Shown here: positions 22,040 to 33,743 of the stretch, piece by piece
How positions within the stretch are numbered: position 1 is the first letter of the stretch
Layout: each line of letters opens with the position of its first letter
Assembly: GCA_008694505.1 (NCBI GenBank)
Contig: VZDJ01000056.1
Coordinates: forward strand, 11,179,903 to 11,243,902
DNA from: Cyanoderma ruficeps
Lineage: Eukaryota > Chordata > Aves > Passeriformes > Timaliidae
Direction: 5' to 3'
DNA length: 64,000 nt
Program-made: the position numbers and the translations under genes
The notes under the pieces: model-generated
Told to the model about the DNA's origin: nothing
Seen by the model: the letters and a program-made list of their open reading frames with translations, nothing else
The model's database searches: none

Positions 22040-22400
22040 GAGCTGCAATATGCTCCTTCCTTTACTGTCACCGCAGAGTATTCATTAGCTTTAATTATTT
22101 TTTAGGTTCTAGGGGGAACCATTAAAAAAATTAATCACAAATGGAAGGAGCAGCAGCCGTATGTGGCCGTAAAAAGACAATAAAGCATTTTAGGATCCAC
22201 ACTTGTTATGATTTACACTCCAAACAGGACCAGAGGTAGCATATGGTGATTGCCACAAAGTAACATTTGTTATAAAAACACAGAGATTTATCTCCCAGCT
22301 TGGTTGGACGCGAGAAGTTACATTTACTTCAACTGATATTCCAAAATTTGTGATACCAGAACTGGAGGGGAGGGAGGTTTTGGACCAAGCCAAACCTCAG
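22040..22400. promoter_or_regulatory. Candidate conserved non-coding block
   Basis: Dense ATTA/TAAT motifs ('tattcattagctttaatta', 'aaaaaaattaatcacaaatgg') lie in repeat-free DNA. An enhancer-like role is inferred from composition only. Confidence 0.22.
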
Positions 22401-22788
22401 CTTGTTTTTCCTATAAATCCCAGCTTGTTTTCCCTCTAAATCCATCCTTTAGCAGACTGTTTTCCAGTGATTCCAGCTGAGCTGGTCACATCCCTGGCTG
22501 CAGGAGGGGTTTGGACACAGGTCAGCTCCTGCTCTGGGGCACCACCTGTGCCACCAGCTCTGGGCCCATCTGTGCCTAACAGAAGGTGCCACCTCTGACT
22601 CCACGTCCCCAAAAGGACCCTCCCATCAGTTCAAGGCAGAAACCTTAGGCTTCTTTAATTTCAGGTTTTAATTACTTAAAGGTTTGCTTTAATTTCAGCA
22701 TCTCAAGCCTAGTAAATATCTAATTAATGACTATAAACGGGGCGTTGTTGTTACTGTAAATAGGAGAAACGAGATGTAAAGTGATCAG
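22401..22788. other. Single-copy-looking sequence
   Basis: A short imperfect duplication ('cagcttgttttycctmtaaatcc' twice) lies at 22397-22445. No gene was found. Confidence 0.3.
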
Positions 22789-22821
22789 CTCAGTTTGTTC
22801 CTGCTGGCTGAACAAACTGAG
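22789..22821. repeat. Perfect 12-bp hairpin
   Basis: CTCAGTTTGTTC and GAACAAACTGAG flank a 9-nt loop (ctgctggct). No U-tract follows it, so it is not a terminator-like structure. Confidence 0.85.
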
Positions 22822-22921
22822 GAGGAACACCAGAAAAAGGAGGAGAAAAAAGAAGGAAAAAACAGCAGCAACACATCTCCAAGAAGCTGGCACAGTATTA
22901 TGGGGTGTTCCTATGAAAATG

Positions 22922-23006
22922 TGGAAATCGTGACATTTTAGCACCTTGAGGAACAGGACAGGACACACTCTGAGGGGAGCTGGACCTGGCTGGATGCCAT
23001 GGAACA
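22922..23006 (+). repeat. ~85-bp duplicated segment, copy 1
   Basis: It matches 23404-23497 in the same orientation through 'ttttagcaccttgaggaac', 'aggacaggacaca' and 'ctggacctggctg.atgcca', with an indel in the middle. The family is unknown. Confidence 0.85.
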
Positions 23007-23403
23007 CCAGACCCACCTACACCAGCACTGGGCCTTCAGAGGAAAACTACAGCACCACTGCTCCAAGAGAACCAGCTCTGGCACTGCAGCCACCATTGAA
23101 TTAAACTGCTACCAACACCCTGACCCACAGGATGTCAGGTTGTATTCTGACTCTGCCAGTGTTTTGGGGGTTTTTTGTTTGCTTGTTTGGTTTGGTTTTT
23201 TTTTCCTCTTTATTATTTTTTTGTACTACTGCATTTTTATTTTGATTTTCCTAGTAAAGAACTGTCATTCCCATATTTTTGCCTAAAAGCCCCTTAATTT
23301 CAAAACCGTAATAATTCAGAGGGAGGGGATTTATATTCTCTGTTCCAAGGGAGGTTCCTGCCTTGCCTAGCAGATACCTGTCTTTTCAAACCAAGACAAA
23401 AAT
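23007..23403. other. Spacer between the duplicated segments
   Basis: It contains a T/G-rich tract (23163-23260) resembling an old oligo-T or low-complexity run. No gene was found. Confidence 0.35.
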
Positions 23404-23497
23404 CTGGAAATCATTAAATTTTAGCACCTTGAGGAACAGGACAGGACACAGCCATTAAGGGAGGTGGTGGCTGGACCTGGCTGCATGCCACGGACAA
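23404..23497 (+). repeat. ~85-bp duplicated segment, copy 2
   Basis: See the copy at 22922-23006. This copy has about 9 extra bases ('gaggtggtgg' region). Confidence 0.85.
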
Positions 23498-23660
23498 CAT
23501 CAATCCCTGGTGCAGCACAGAATCCCACTGGATTTCAATCCTGACACCCACCAGGGAGAGGCTCTTGGGGCACAGCCAAGTTCTGCTTCCAGGGGCTATG
23601 AAGGGAATTTTGAATTCAGCACTAATGGACTCCAGTGGAACTGCCTCAATAAATAACCAG

Positions 23661-23701
23661 AAATAAAGGAGAGCTGGATGGCAATGACCTCTCCTTTATT
23701 T
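23661..23701. repeat. Perfect 13-bp hairpin
   Basis: AAATAAAGGAGAG and CTCTCCTTTATTT flank a 15-nt loop. The arms carry AATAAA on both strands, so each strand shows a polyadenylation-like hexamer. Confidence 0.85.
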
Positions 23702-24519
23702 ACTGTCCAATTCAATATTATTAATTCCCCCAATCCAATCCAGAGCAACCCACACCAATATCCTCACACGTCAGCACAAACACAATCCCTGGGGCTGGGG
23801 AAGGGCTGGGTTTAGAGAGGCAAAGCCCAGGCTGAGAGCAGGGACAAGGAGGGATTCCAACCCCGTGGTTCAGCATTAAACCATCATATCTTCCTGGTCT
23901 GAAAAGAAAAGTGCTGAGGGTTCCCCTGACAGCCCCTCTGCTGCTCCTCCTGGCTCTGCAAACTCCTCCTTTCCCTCTCCAGTCTGATCGTGTTTGAAGT
24001 CTGGGAGACAAAAAGGTCAAAGTTGTAAAATAACTGTGGTCTCCTCCTCCCTCCCCTCCCTGCAGCTCCAGGGAAATGCCAGGAGTGGGTTTCCAGTTCC
24101 TCTAAAGGAAAGGTAATTGTTGTGCCTCACCCTCTCCAGAGAGGCAGGAACCACATTCCCATCCCCACAGCCACCCCACTGAACTCCTCGTGCCCAGCTC
24201 TGCTGACACTCAACTGCAGACAGAAATAATGGACAGAGCTAAAAAAACATCACTTAAACAGCCTCTCCTCCAAAAAAACCCTCCACAGACAGCCAAACCA
24301 ACAGAAACTGCCTTAAAAATGGTCCAAATTAACACCAGGAAGAGCTGAGGATGATCAGCATTCCCTTCAGAGCACACCACGCTGCTCCTGGGAGCCCTGT
24401 GAGGCTCCTGCTCGGTGCCAGCACAGATCCAACCCTGGAACACACAGGGCAGATCCCAGGCTGACAGGATCCCTGTCCCCAGTGGAATTCCAGTGGCTGT
24501 GGAGAGCAGGGAGTGACAG
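23702..24519. other. Single-copy-looking sequence
   Basis: No recognised gene or repeat. Confidence 0.3.
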
Positions 24520-24890
24520 GATTGGGGTATTTATTTCAATTAAGGAGTATAAAGCATCAGATCTAAAGGGAGCTGAGGGCAAGGGATTTGGGTTATTTAC
24601 AATTGTCCTGCCTTAGAATTACACTGGCTCTATAGTTCTATATTGTGCTCAGACATTATATGGAATTAGTCACAACAGGGAGAAAGAATCAATCAGTCCT
24701 GGCTAAGGAATTGAGATAATAATGACTCATTTGACGAGATTGCTCTGGAAAATTAATAATGACGGCGGTAATTACTAACCTGGGATGGCTGCAGTGCTCA
24801 TTATTCTCCTTTTGCTCCAGTGAATGTTAAGTATTATGAAGACATTTGTTGGGGAGTTTTTGTCTGCAGCTTTTCATCGCAGCAGGGGCT
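24520..24890. promoter_or_regulatory. Candidate conserved non-coding block
   Basis: Repeat-free, AT-rich DNA with closely packed motifs ('ggaattagtcacaacaggg', 'gagataataatgactcattt', 'aattaataatgacggcgg', 'gtaattactaacc'), including AP-1-like TGACTCA. This is one of the most CNE-like stretches of the window. Confidence 0.28.
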
Positions 24891-25910
24891 CAGAGGTCCG
24901 AGGTGTGTCCTCCTGTCACACTCCCTGGGACAGCACCCCAGCCCCACTGGGGTATTTATCTCTGGCCCAGACAGCAGCACAGGAATTACTGGTTATTAAA
25001 GGGTCAATCGAGTATTAAAGGGTCTGACCTGTGGCACCTCTGCAGCCTTTGCTCACCTGCTCCTTTGGGAAGTGCTGGTGCATCACAGAGATTTCCCTGA
25101 CCCACGAACTGCTGCATTTACCCCAGTGCCAGAGCTCCAGCTTGGTGCTGGAAACAGCCCAAACTGGAAACCTGGTGCCTTTTCCAGCCCACCCAACCCT
25201 CAGGAACACAGCCCAGAGTGCCAGGGCAGCAGCTCCTCCCCAGGACCCCAGTGGTGCTGAGGGCAGGACACATCTCCAGCTCACCCAGGGCACCTCGGGG
25301 ATAGAAAATGTTCTTTGATAGAGCCACAGAGAGAAATTGGCTCTAAAAAGGCAGGAGTGAGTAACAACGAGGCTGCTGAGCAGCTGTGCTCTCCAACAGC
25401 TGCTCCACACCCCCAGAGTGCCTGGCAGGGCTGGTTTGTGTTTGAAGAGGCTCTGCAGAGGGTTTCACCTTCTGTTGAGCAGCAAGGGAAGGTCCTGGAA
25501 CAGGCAGGAGAAGGAAAAAGAAGCTCCTATTAAAGTTGAAGGGAAATAAACCTCTAATTTTCAGAACAAGGCTGAGGCTTCTCACAGCAGCATCTCTCTC
25601 CCTGGACTGAGGAATTTTGAACCCTTCTTCAGCTTTACCAATTGTTCCCATTTCCCTACCAAATTCTTTTTCCTCAAATTGCTTTTGGCCTGGAACAGCC
25701 TGGATATCAAAAATCCAGCCACACAATCTGAGCAATTCTGCCTTAAAAATCCCAGTTTTGATCATGAACCTCTTTTTCCCCATTGCTAGAACGGATCCAG
25801 GTTCCTGAATGATACTGGAATCCATCCCCCAGGGATGGATTTGGGATCCCAAATCCCAGGGATTTGGATTGTGGCTCCCCAGGGTTGGTGCCACTGGTTG
25901 ATCCAGTGGC
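24891..25910. other. Single-copy-looking sequence
   Basis: Long overlapping frames at 25015-25410 and 25343-25927 are unsupported. A 'cccagggatttggattgtgg' style mini-duplication lies near 25830-25870. Confidence 0.3.
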
Positions 25911-25967
25911 TTTATTAATTTATTCAATTATTAATTTATTATTATATATTAATTTATTTAATTAATG
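25911..25967. repeat. AT-rich low-complexity tract
   Basis: Repeated 'attaatttatt' units form an almost pure A/T tract. Confidence 0.85.
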
Positions 25968-26340
25968 CAGGAATGAAACTGGCTCCATTTAGCTCCTGTG
26001 TTAGCTCTGGCCACTGCCTGAATATTTAAAAAATAAACCACAACCAGAGCTCACCTTCAGCATTTCTCAGCAGATTTCACAGTGTTTAAGAGATAAGGTC
26101 AATGAAATTAAATGAGATGCACCGACTCAACAGGAACTCAAGAATTACAAAGGACATTTGACAACATTTAACCCAGCAGCACGAGGTGAGCAGAGACCTG
26201 TTCCCAGAGCCAGCAGGTCCACCCTACTGCCTTGTGTGCCCTGATTCCAGCCCCACAGGTATTGCCCTGAGTTTTCTGCCTTCTGTCTTTGTGCTGCAGA
26301 TTCTCACGCAGTTTCATGTAAACAATGTCTATTTTTAGAA
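25968..26340. other. Single-copy-looking sequence
   Basis: No recognised element. The true left border of the LTR-like sequence that follows may lie in here. Confidence 0.3.
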
Positions 26341-26543
26341 TGTTTGCATACTTCTCCTCTGAGAGAAGAAATGATTGTTGGTGATGTCCACCATCCAGGT
26401 TGAGAGGTGGCAACCTGAAGTAGCCAATCTCTTGAGCTCTGTACAAATGTATATAAATGGAGTCAGATTTTTGAATAAAGGAAGAAGAGTTGTTCCCTCT
26501 GCTGCTGTGTGCCTGCTCATCTTTCTGTCCCTGAAGTGGGACA
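26341..26543 (+). mobile_element. Probable solo LTR, LTR family 2
   Basis: The spacing is that of an avian ERV LTR: 'aatgtatataaatggagtc' (TATA box, 26447-26465), then 'ttttgaataaaggaagaag' (polyadenylation signal) and a short U5-like 'ttccctctgctgctgtgtgc'. The proposed borders (TG at 26341, CA at 26543) are guesses. No duplication of the target site was found and no internal region is present. Confidence 0.42.
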
Positions 26544-27039
26544 CTCCCAGCCTCGACAAATCACACCCAGGAAACCACTGCATTTCCTGAAGGATTCCGA
26601 GCTTTCCCAAAGAATCTGGGACACCATCCTGCTGCACGTGGAGCTCTTTTGAGCATCGGGATGGAGCCTCTCACCAAACACTCCTCACCATCAGCCCTCC
26701 CAACAGGAAGGGGATTTATTTGGGAGTCTGAGTGGGGCTCCAAGCGCTGAAGGCTGGAAAGAACCGGCCCAGGGAGGGGGAAATCCATCTGTGCGAGGCC
26801 GGGGGTGCAGAGGCTGTTGTGCAGCACAGGTGCCTCTCCCAGCAGCACATTAAATCTCAGCTGTGCTCAGGCAGGACTGACAGAGTCCCCTCCACGTGGG
26901 GATGTCACCTGTGAGCACAGCTCCAGAGCGAGCCCAGATTTAGTGCCCTGGCCATCCTGCCTGGCTCCAGCACTCCAGATGATCCATGGCTGCTCCTGGT
27001 GCCTTCTCCAGAGTAAACAGAGGCACCAAATTTCTGTTC
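26544..27039. other. Single-copy-looking sequence
   Basis: No recognised element. Confidence 0.3.
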
Positions 27040-27190
27040 GCAAGTGCAGGCAAAGCTCCGAGAGTTAATTATTGTAATTACCCACTGAACAGGCTCCGAA
27101 TGCTAATCTTTTATAAAGTGGCCTGTTAATTGGTGTTAAACCGCCATTAACCTGCCATTTCCCATGTTTTCAAGCTGACCTGGAGCACGG
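27040..27190. promoter_or_regulatory. Candidate conserved non-coding block
   Basis: 'gagttaattattgtaattacc' and 'ggtgttaaaccgccattaacc' (a near-palindrome) lie in a compact repeat-free block. Function is inferred only. Confidence 0.25.
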
Positions 27191-27675
27191 CACCATGGAA
27201 AACCCAATCCATTGCTCATTCCTGGCAATCACCGAGATTTGCACTGAGATTTGGAGCAGAATTAGAAATTAAAATTAAATTTGATTTTAAAATTAAAAGC
27301 AGAATTAGAAAAAAAAAATTCTACATACCCAGAATTGGAATGGTTGTAACAAAGAGGAAACGTCGTTCTGCTGCTCTGAATTGCAGTCTGTGCTAGTGTA
27401 GGACTCCAGTTGTTGATGGTTTTCCACGGAATGCTTTGTGTTCCCTCTGCGGTGTCCGTGGGCTGTGCCAGGCTGGACTGGCACTGCCATCAGGGCACTG
27501 ACTGCTCCTGAGCTCCAGACCTGCGGGTGGAGCAGATTCCCTCTGCAGCCAAGGCCTTCTCCACCTGGGAGTCTCCCTGTCCCAGCCCACCCAGCTCAGC
27601 CCTGGTGCCACTTTTATCTTTCCTGTATTCCATGTTCTGTGGTGGCCAGGGGTGCAGCTCTGAGCTCACAGTCAG
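27191..27675. other. Single-copy sequence with AT tract
   Basis: 'aaattaaaattaaatttg' type low-complexity DNA lies at 27255-27322. The remainder is unremarkable. Confidence 0.3.
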
Positions 27676-28065
27676 TGTCACTCAGCTCTGCACACAGCAG
27701 GGACACAAAACAAATCCTTCTCCTGCCCCACACCAAGGACAACTTTCAGCCCAACAGCACAAACAAGGGTGGGCTGGAGGGAGGGACAAGAAGGATGGGA
27801 CTTCCCAGCCTGGAGCTGGAATTGGACAATTCAACCCCAAGATGCAAATGGACCAAAACTTATAAAAATGTGAGAGCTCATGACTCTTTCTTCTTTTTGT
27901 GGCCGTTTTGTGACCATTTTGTGACCATTTTGGGTCCACCTTGGGTGTAGCCCTGGCCAGGCCCTGTCCTGCCCAAGGTGGATCCTAAAGGCCTTTCAAT
28001 AAATCTCTACTTTATTCTCCAGCTCTGCACAGTCTCTGTTCCAGCTCAGCCTTCCCAAGGCATCA
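27676..28065 (+). mobile_element. Solo LTR, LTR family 1 (plus, most complete copy)
   Basis: The copy runs for 390 bp from TGTCACTCAGCTC to CCCAAGGCATCA, with the TATA-like 'aaaacttataaaaatg' (27855), 'ttttgtgacca' repeats, 'ggtgtagccctggccagg' and the 'ttcaataaatctctac' polyadenylation signal. The 5' part matches the minus copy at 17391-17762 and the 3' part matches both family-1 copies. Flanks do not show an obvious target-site duplication. There is no CR1 at its 3' side, unlike the 15-kb and 17-kb copies. Confidence 0.85.
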
Positions 28066-30140
28066 CCAGGGGGGCTCCATTCCTGCTCCTGCAGAGCATC
28101 AACACCCAAACCCAGCTGGAACAGTCCAAGACCCCCTCACCAGAGCCCTGAACCACCTCAGAATCATCCAGAGCTGTCCCTAAGGAGATCCTGGCAAACA
28201 GGGGCAGGTGTCAGGCTGGGTTTTGCACTCCTGCCTTCAGCCACTCCAACTGACCTGTCTCTGCCTGAGCTTTAATTTATAGAAGTGGAGACAAAAGTTT
28301 GGCTCAGGAACTTCTCAGAGGTCAGTTATAAAATCCAGGTGCCCACCAGGGCACTGAACTTTTTAAATCTGCTGCAAGAAGGAGAGCTGGAATTTCCATT
28401 TCAGACACCCATCAGGGGAGGCAGCTCTGCTGACTGGTCTCTTCCCAAAAACTGTCACTGAAGTGGCTTGACCTGCCAGAGCCTCTCTCAGGTTATCTCA
28501 CCCGACTGACAGTTATCTAGACTAAAAGTTCTCTCTTTTCATTTTATATAACCAACTATAAAAGTTCAGGGGAACTTAAAGTGACCTTTAGAAAGTCCCC
28601 AAATTACTCATTTCCTGAAAAATTCACCATTACTCAGCATCACATTCCCTCCCTCCTCATGTGAGATCCCACTGCACCCACTTCTGCAGCCCTCACCAGA
28701 GGACACAGGGGTTTTAAATTTTCCCAATTTAGAAGATGTGCAAGAGTTTGCAGAGAGTTTGAAGACAGCGAAGAGTTTGAAGAGGGGAGCAGTGAATTTT
28801 TTATGTGCTAATATAAACCTCTTGGTATTCAGTTACCTTTAAAATCAGGTCTAGGATATGAGAGGAGGGGAAAAAAAGGTCAGCTAACCAGAAATCCCAT
28901 GGAAACAGAGATTTACCCTGTCCTGAGGCTCTTTCCACGATGTTTTAGTGGTGACTAGGAAAACAAAGCCTTGGTGATTTAGGATTACCTCCCGTTCCTT
29001 GTACTCCTTGCCAGAGCAGGGCTCTTGTTGCAGCTCATTTATGTCATTTTCCACTTTCCTTCCAGAATCCTTCCATCACCTGCCTTGGCATGTTGAATTC
29101 CTAACCAGATTGTACTGAGAAGTACAAAAAAGCAAAGAAATAAAACCTGCAGTGCCATCAATAATAAACATAGGAAGCTTCTAGAGGTGAGAATCCATCT
29201 CATTCAATGTCTTCTGTTGTTGATGGTTATTATTCCTCCATTCAGGCTTTTCCAAGACATCAATTTATCACTTTCCTTCCTGGCACTGGCAGCTTGCCTA
29301 AGTCCACCTGCGTGAGCCTCCTGTCTCCTCTTCCTCAAAAAAATGTGCAGATCTTCTCTTTGATACCATTTACTGCCACTCAGATGCTCACCCACAGGAA
29401 ATTCTCATTTATTTCTCTCCACAGAGGCCCTGTTACATTGATAAACTGATCCCTGTGGCAACCAGCCATTCCCTTTCCTTGGGAGCAGATGGGCTGAGGC
29501 CAACGTCACCTCTGGGCAGAAAACATGACCCCAGAATTGCCCATCAACAGTGTCAGCACTTCCCCCTGAGCTGGGAGTGAGGTTAATTCTCAGTTCTGAC
29601 ACCAATCCCGGCTCTGGGTGTCAGCTCCATCCTGGGAATGCTGCTCCTGGAGCGGCTGCTGCACAAAGCCCCACGTTACCTGTGTGTGCTGCACACCTTC
29701 CACCCCACCCTGTGCAGGGGGGCTGGTGACCAGGGATTTTGGCAGGAGATTAGAGAGCTGTCAGTCCCCAGCTCTCTCACCCGGCCCTATCACACACAGA
29801 ATTTATTGCTGCTGGGATACTGGCAGCCCTGGACATTTGGCTTTGCTTATCTTTTACTCTTCAGTGTTATATATGCCCAGTTTTTTTCTCTAACTCTCTC
29901 ATTACTATTCCATCCACTCCTCACACCTGCACAGTCCCTCCACTTTCCCTCATGTGCTCTCACTGCCTTATTTTCTGCCACTGACTTCAAATTCTGCTCG
30001 AGTGCACGTTCCTCTTACAGCAAGAAAGGAAAAGAAACCTGTCCAGATGGGAAGCTGCCTCTTCTGCTCAGGAAAATGAACTCTACAAGCTTTGCACTAC
30101 AGGAATCGCCTGGTTGGGCTCAGGGAGGATGGACAAGCAT
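28066..30140. other. Single-copy-looking region
   Basis: No gene was found. Three loose 'agagtttg.ag' units lie at 28744-28785. 28480-28620 is AT-rich and CNE-like in part. A-rich DNA lies around 29125-29175. Confidence 0.32.
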
Positions 30141-30412
30141 GATCCTAAAAATCCCAGAATGGTTTGGGTTGGAAAAGACCTTAAAGCTCATTTTGTTCCA
30201 TCCCCTGCCATGGGCAGGGACACCTTCCATTATCCCAAATTGCTCCAAGTCCTGTCCAGCCTGGCCTTGGGCACTGCCAGGGATCCAGGGGCACCCATGG
30301 CTGCTCTGGGCACCCTGTGCCAGGGCCTGCCCACCCTGCCAGGGAACAATTCCTGCCCAATCTCCCATCCAGCCCTGCCCTCTGGCAGGTTAAAGCCATT
30401 CCCATTCTCCAT
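30141..30412 (-). mobile_element. CR1 LINE 3' end (minus orientation)
   Basis: 'atcccagaatggtttgggtt' starts the copy, followed by 'ggaaaagaccttaaagctca', 'catgggcagggacaccttcc', 'ccagcctggccttgggcac' and 'tctgccaggttaaagccatt'-like sequence. It is 5'-truncated. Confidence 0.93.
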
Positions 30413-30644
30413 TATGATGTCCAGGACAGCTGTCAAAATCCAAAACACTCATTAGAGCTTCCTCTGCACTTAATCCCACTTGCTTTTATTTCACCAACGT
30501 GGTCCAAAATGGGTGCAGAGACTGAGCAAAGGACTTGCTCCTCGCACTTGTTCAAGAGAGTGGCTCCTCAGAGCACCCTTGTTCTGGAGAAGCAAAGAAA
30601 AACCTCACTGCATCAATCTGGAATAATTCCTTAATTACTTTAGG
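30413..30644. other. Spacer between CR1 copies
   Basis: No recognised element. Confidence 0.3.
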
Positions 30645-30693
30645 GCTGAAATGAGATGATCTTTAAGGTCCCTTCCAACCCAAACCATTCCAT
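30645..30693 (+). mobile_element. Very short CR1 3' tail (plus)
   Basis: 'gctgaaatgagatgatcttt' followed by 'aaggtcccttccaaccc' and 'aaaccattccatg' is the last ~50 bp of a CR1 3' end. Confidence 0.85.
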
Positions 30694-30782
30694 GTTTTTA
30701 ACCCATTCCTCTCCAGCCTGACTGTTCCTGTTGTGCTGCTGGGTTTAATACTCCAATTACTCAGTATCAGACTGAGCTCCTT
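30694..30782. other. Spacer between CR1 copies
   Basis: No recognised element. Confidence 0.3.
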
Positions 30783-31022
30783 CACAGAGTCAGGGAATAT
30801 CCTGAGCTGGAAGGGACCCACAAGGAGCATCAAGTCCAACTCCTGCACAGACACCCCAAATCCCACCCTGGGCATCCCTGGGAGAGATGTCCAAAGGCTC
30901 CTGGAGCTCTGGCAGCCTCAGGGCCATGCCCATTCCCTGGGGAGCCTGGGCAGTGCCCAGCACCCTCCTTTTTCCTGATCTGCAGCCTGACCCTGCCCTG
31001 GCACAGCTCCATACCTGGGGCA
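30783..31022 (-). mobile_element. CR1 LINE 3' fragment, second subfamily (minus)
   Basis: 'gaatatcctgagctggaagg' and 'gacccacaaggagcatcaag' mark a CR1 subfamily different from most others here. 'ccctggggagcctgggcagtg' and 'cctttttcctgatctgcagc' follow in order. The distal part is degraded. Confidence 0.88.
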
Positions 31023-32310
31023 GACTCCTCAGTGACCTTCTCAGGGTTTGTTTGTGTGCACAGAGAGCAAACAAAAGGCTGCATTTGCAGAGTGCTGCTG
31101 CTCAGCAGGAATTCCCTTCATGGATGTTCCCATGGACAGCCAGGTCCTTCACCCAGGTTCCTGCCCTGCTCCTATCAACAGGAATCCCTTTCCCTGCCGC
31201 CTGCAAAGACAACAAAACCAATCCGGGCCTTGGGGGCTGCAGGAAATCACTTTCCAAAGGCTCTCCTTGCCTATTTCTGCTCCCTTTGCTCTCCGCAGGG
31301 ACCAGCCCCCTCATTAAAGGCTTGGTCAGGCTCTGTGCCTCCTCGTGAGGAGCAGAGGTGGCGGCAGGACCTCCCAGGCTGAGCCCTGTGCCCGGGGCTG
31401 GGGAGACAAGGGCAGCCCCCAGGCAGGGGGCGAGGAGCTGGGCATGGCCAGGAGTCAATCAGCAGCTCCACTAATTGCTAAATTCACTCATTTTCCCACA
31501 ACACGAGGAGGAAGGAACCCGAGTAAATTGCTGGGGCGGGTTGTGTGTAACCCTTGGCTCAGGGCAGGTCATGAATCTGCAGGCTGGCTTTCCACAACTC
31601 CCTGACCTCCCTAGTTATATTTGCTTTCAAGCAGTAATTTCCTAATTAACAATTTCTCCCCTTTGAAGCCTCGCGCTGCGTTTTCTCCTTTTCTGACAGC
31701 AGCAAAATTGTTTATCCCATTTCCTGACATAGATTTTCATTTTCTGTCCCCCTGAACAATGGTAAGAACAGAACAATACAGGGAAATAGTCGGAGTTACC
31801 CCCTGCCCAGATCAGAGAGGAATTTCTTATCTTTGACACCTGCTGGCAATTAATCCTCTGCATGCTTGAATTTCCAATTAGGAGCCCTCCTGTAACAGGA
31901 TTCAACCCTGGATTCCAGCTGCCCTCTGTGTCCCCAGGAGCTGCAAGGGGCCAAATCCTGCTCTTATTTTAGGGTATTTGAGGAGGAATTTCTCTCTGGA
32001 GCATCCCAGGAGGAATTCCTCTCCCTGCAATACCCATCAAGGAGAAAGTTGGGCACTCTCCAGGCTGGAACCTCTGATTTTACACCCCTTGGGTTTGACA
32101 CGAAGATGTTTTTTTTATCTAGGGAAAGACGTGACTTTTCCTACCAAAACCATTTGGATTTGGGGCTGTGTCAGTCCCTGTGTGCCTCTGCAGCAACCCC
32201 ACATCAGACATCCCTCCGAACAGCAACATCCCTTTCCAAGTGATTGTGCTTTGAGTTTGTCCTGGAGCCTGGAAGGTTCATGAACCTCCTCCACCATCAC
32301 ATTAACTCCT
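31023..32310. other. Single-copy region, CNE-like at 31440-31900
   Basis: 31600-31900 ('gcagtaatttcctaattaac', 'aaattgtttatcccatttcc', 'ggcaattaatcctctgcatg') looks like conserved non-coding DNA. No coding exon is recognised. Confidence 0.3.
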
Positions 32311-33155
32311 GCCCTACCAAGCCCTCGGTGCGGGTTTTCAGCCCAGGCTTCTGTTGGGATATAACAATACCTTGATTTTGCCCATTTGGAAATATTTCCG
32401 TGCCCTATACAGGGAGTCAGCTTTGCAGAGTGAACTGCAACTGAACAGAAATATTGCAAAGAATACTGTTCTTTGAAGTGCTGGTGGCATTAGGAAGCCG
32501 TTTAGTGCTTTAAAGGACACTATTTTATTAAGTCTTTCAAAGCAACTTCGGAGCTATTATTTCTTATTTTGCTGTTTAAACCTGTAAGTTTGAAAATTAA
32601 TCATTATAGGACCTTTGATGCAAAAATCTATGAATAAAATAAATTCTGAGAGCAACTTTCACACTAAGTTACATTAAAAAAACTCCTTCATCCCCCTTAT
32701 TAATTTAATGCACAGCTCAGAAAGTATCTTAAATATTAGCAATAACATTCTACTAAATAACAAAAACCCCCTATGGCTTCTTGACTTTTCTTCTTTTCAC
32801 ATCTAAGATATTTCTCATGGCTTTCCAGTGACCTTTAAACAAACTTGTGGGGTTACTAATTAGCATGATAAACAATAGATTCCCATTTCACGGGCAATTT
32901 CACGGTCAAGCAGCCCAGCGGAGCCAGGCTGTGCTCTCTGCAACAGAGACACCTTCCCTGAGCAGGAACAGGGACAGCTCAGGACAGTTTAACTCCTGAC
33001 ACAATTAAATCCCCTTCATTCCTGAGGGCTGAGCTGCATTCTGTCATTGCCACGGGTGAGATCCTGGAGGAAGGGTCTCACCCAGAAGGGGAAAGACACG
33101 TTTGAAAGGTTCCCACAAACAGCCACATCTGCCCTGTCGTTGTAGAACACTCCTG
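32311..33155. promoter_or_regulatory. AT-rich, CNE-like single-copy block
   Basis: AT-rich non-repetitive DNA (32500-32900) with 'gaaaattaatcattatagg' and 'actaattagcatgataaac'. There is no transposon signature. Regulatory function is inferred. Confidence 0.22.
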
Positions 33156-33743
33156 AAACTTCTGAAGGCTCCAACCATCAGCACCTTGTTATCCAAAAGT
33201 CTCTCTCACCTTTTCTCTGCAGCCTCCCATGGGCAGCTCCACACAGCTCTGGCTCTTTCTCTCCTTCTCTTTTCCTTCTGCAGTTCCAGCTCCTTCCTGT
33301 CCCTGGCACGGCCACCTCACTCTGTTCCTCAGATGACATCTGACCCTCTCTGTCCCTCACACACCCTCCTGTCCCTCCCTCCTCACAGCAGGGCCAGCAG
33401 ACCCCAACTGAACCTCTCCCAGCAAACTCCCTCTTTATCACACCCAGGGCTGGGAGGGCTGCTCCCACTCTTTGGTAATTAACAGCTGTGATAGATCGAG
33501 GGCAGGATTGTCTTCTGCACTGTCTCTGTGTCCCCACATTGGAGTGTCCAAAAGTGGAGAAGTCCCCTCCACCTAAAGCTCCTCCAGTCCCATTCCCTGA
33601 CACCTTCCACCGTCCCAGGTTGTTCCAAGTCTCATCCAGCCTGGCCCTGGACAATCCAGGGATGGGGCAGCCACAGCTTCTCTGGGCACCCGACTTTAGA
33701 GTTCCTTTTGTACATCAAATATCTCCTTTTCCCTGATTTTCCT
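33156..33743. repeat. Dispersed ~580-bp repeat, copy B (direct repeat of 327-902)
   Basis: It is the counterpart of copy A, with the same landmarks from 'aaacttctgaagg' to 'ccctgattttcct'. Copy B has an extra 'ccacaca' after 'gggcagct' and differs most around 33300-33350 and 33483-33500. It also contains the CR1-derived stretch (33635-33700). Flanks on either side do not match copy A. Confidence 0.72.

Noticed and set aside
29638..30393. 251-codon plus frame
   Set aside because: The distal third is antisense CR1 and the rest has no recognisable domain.
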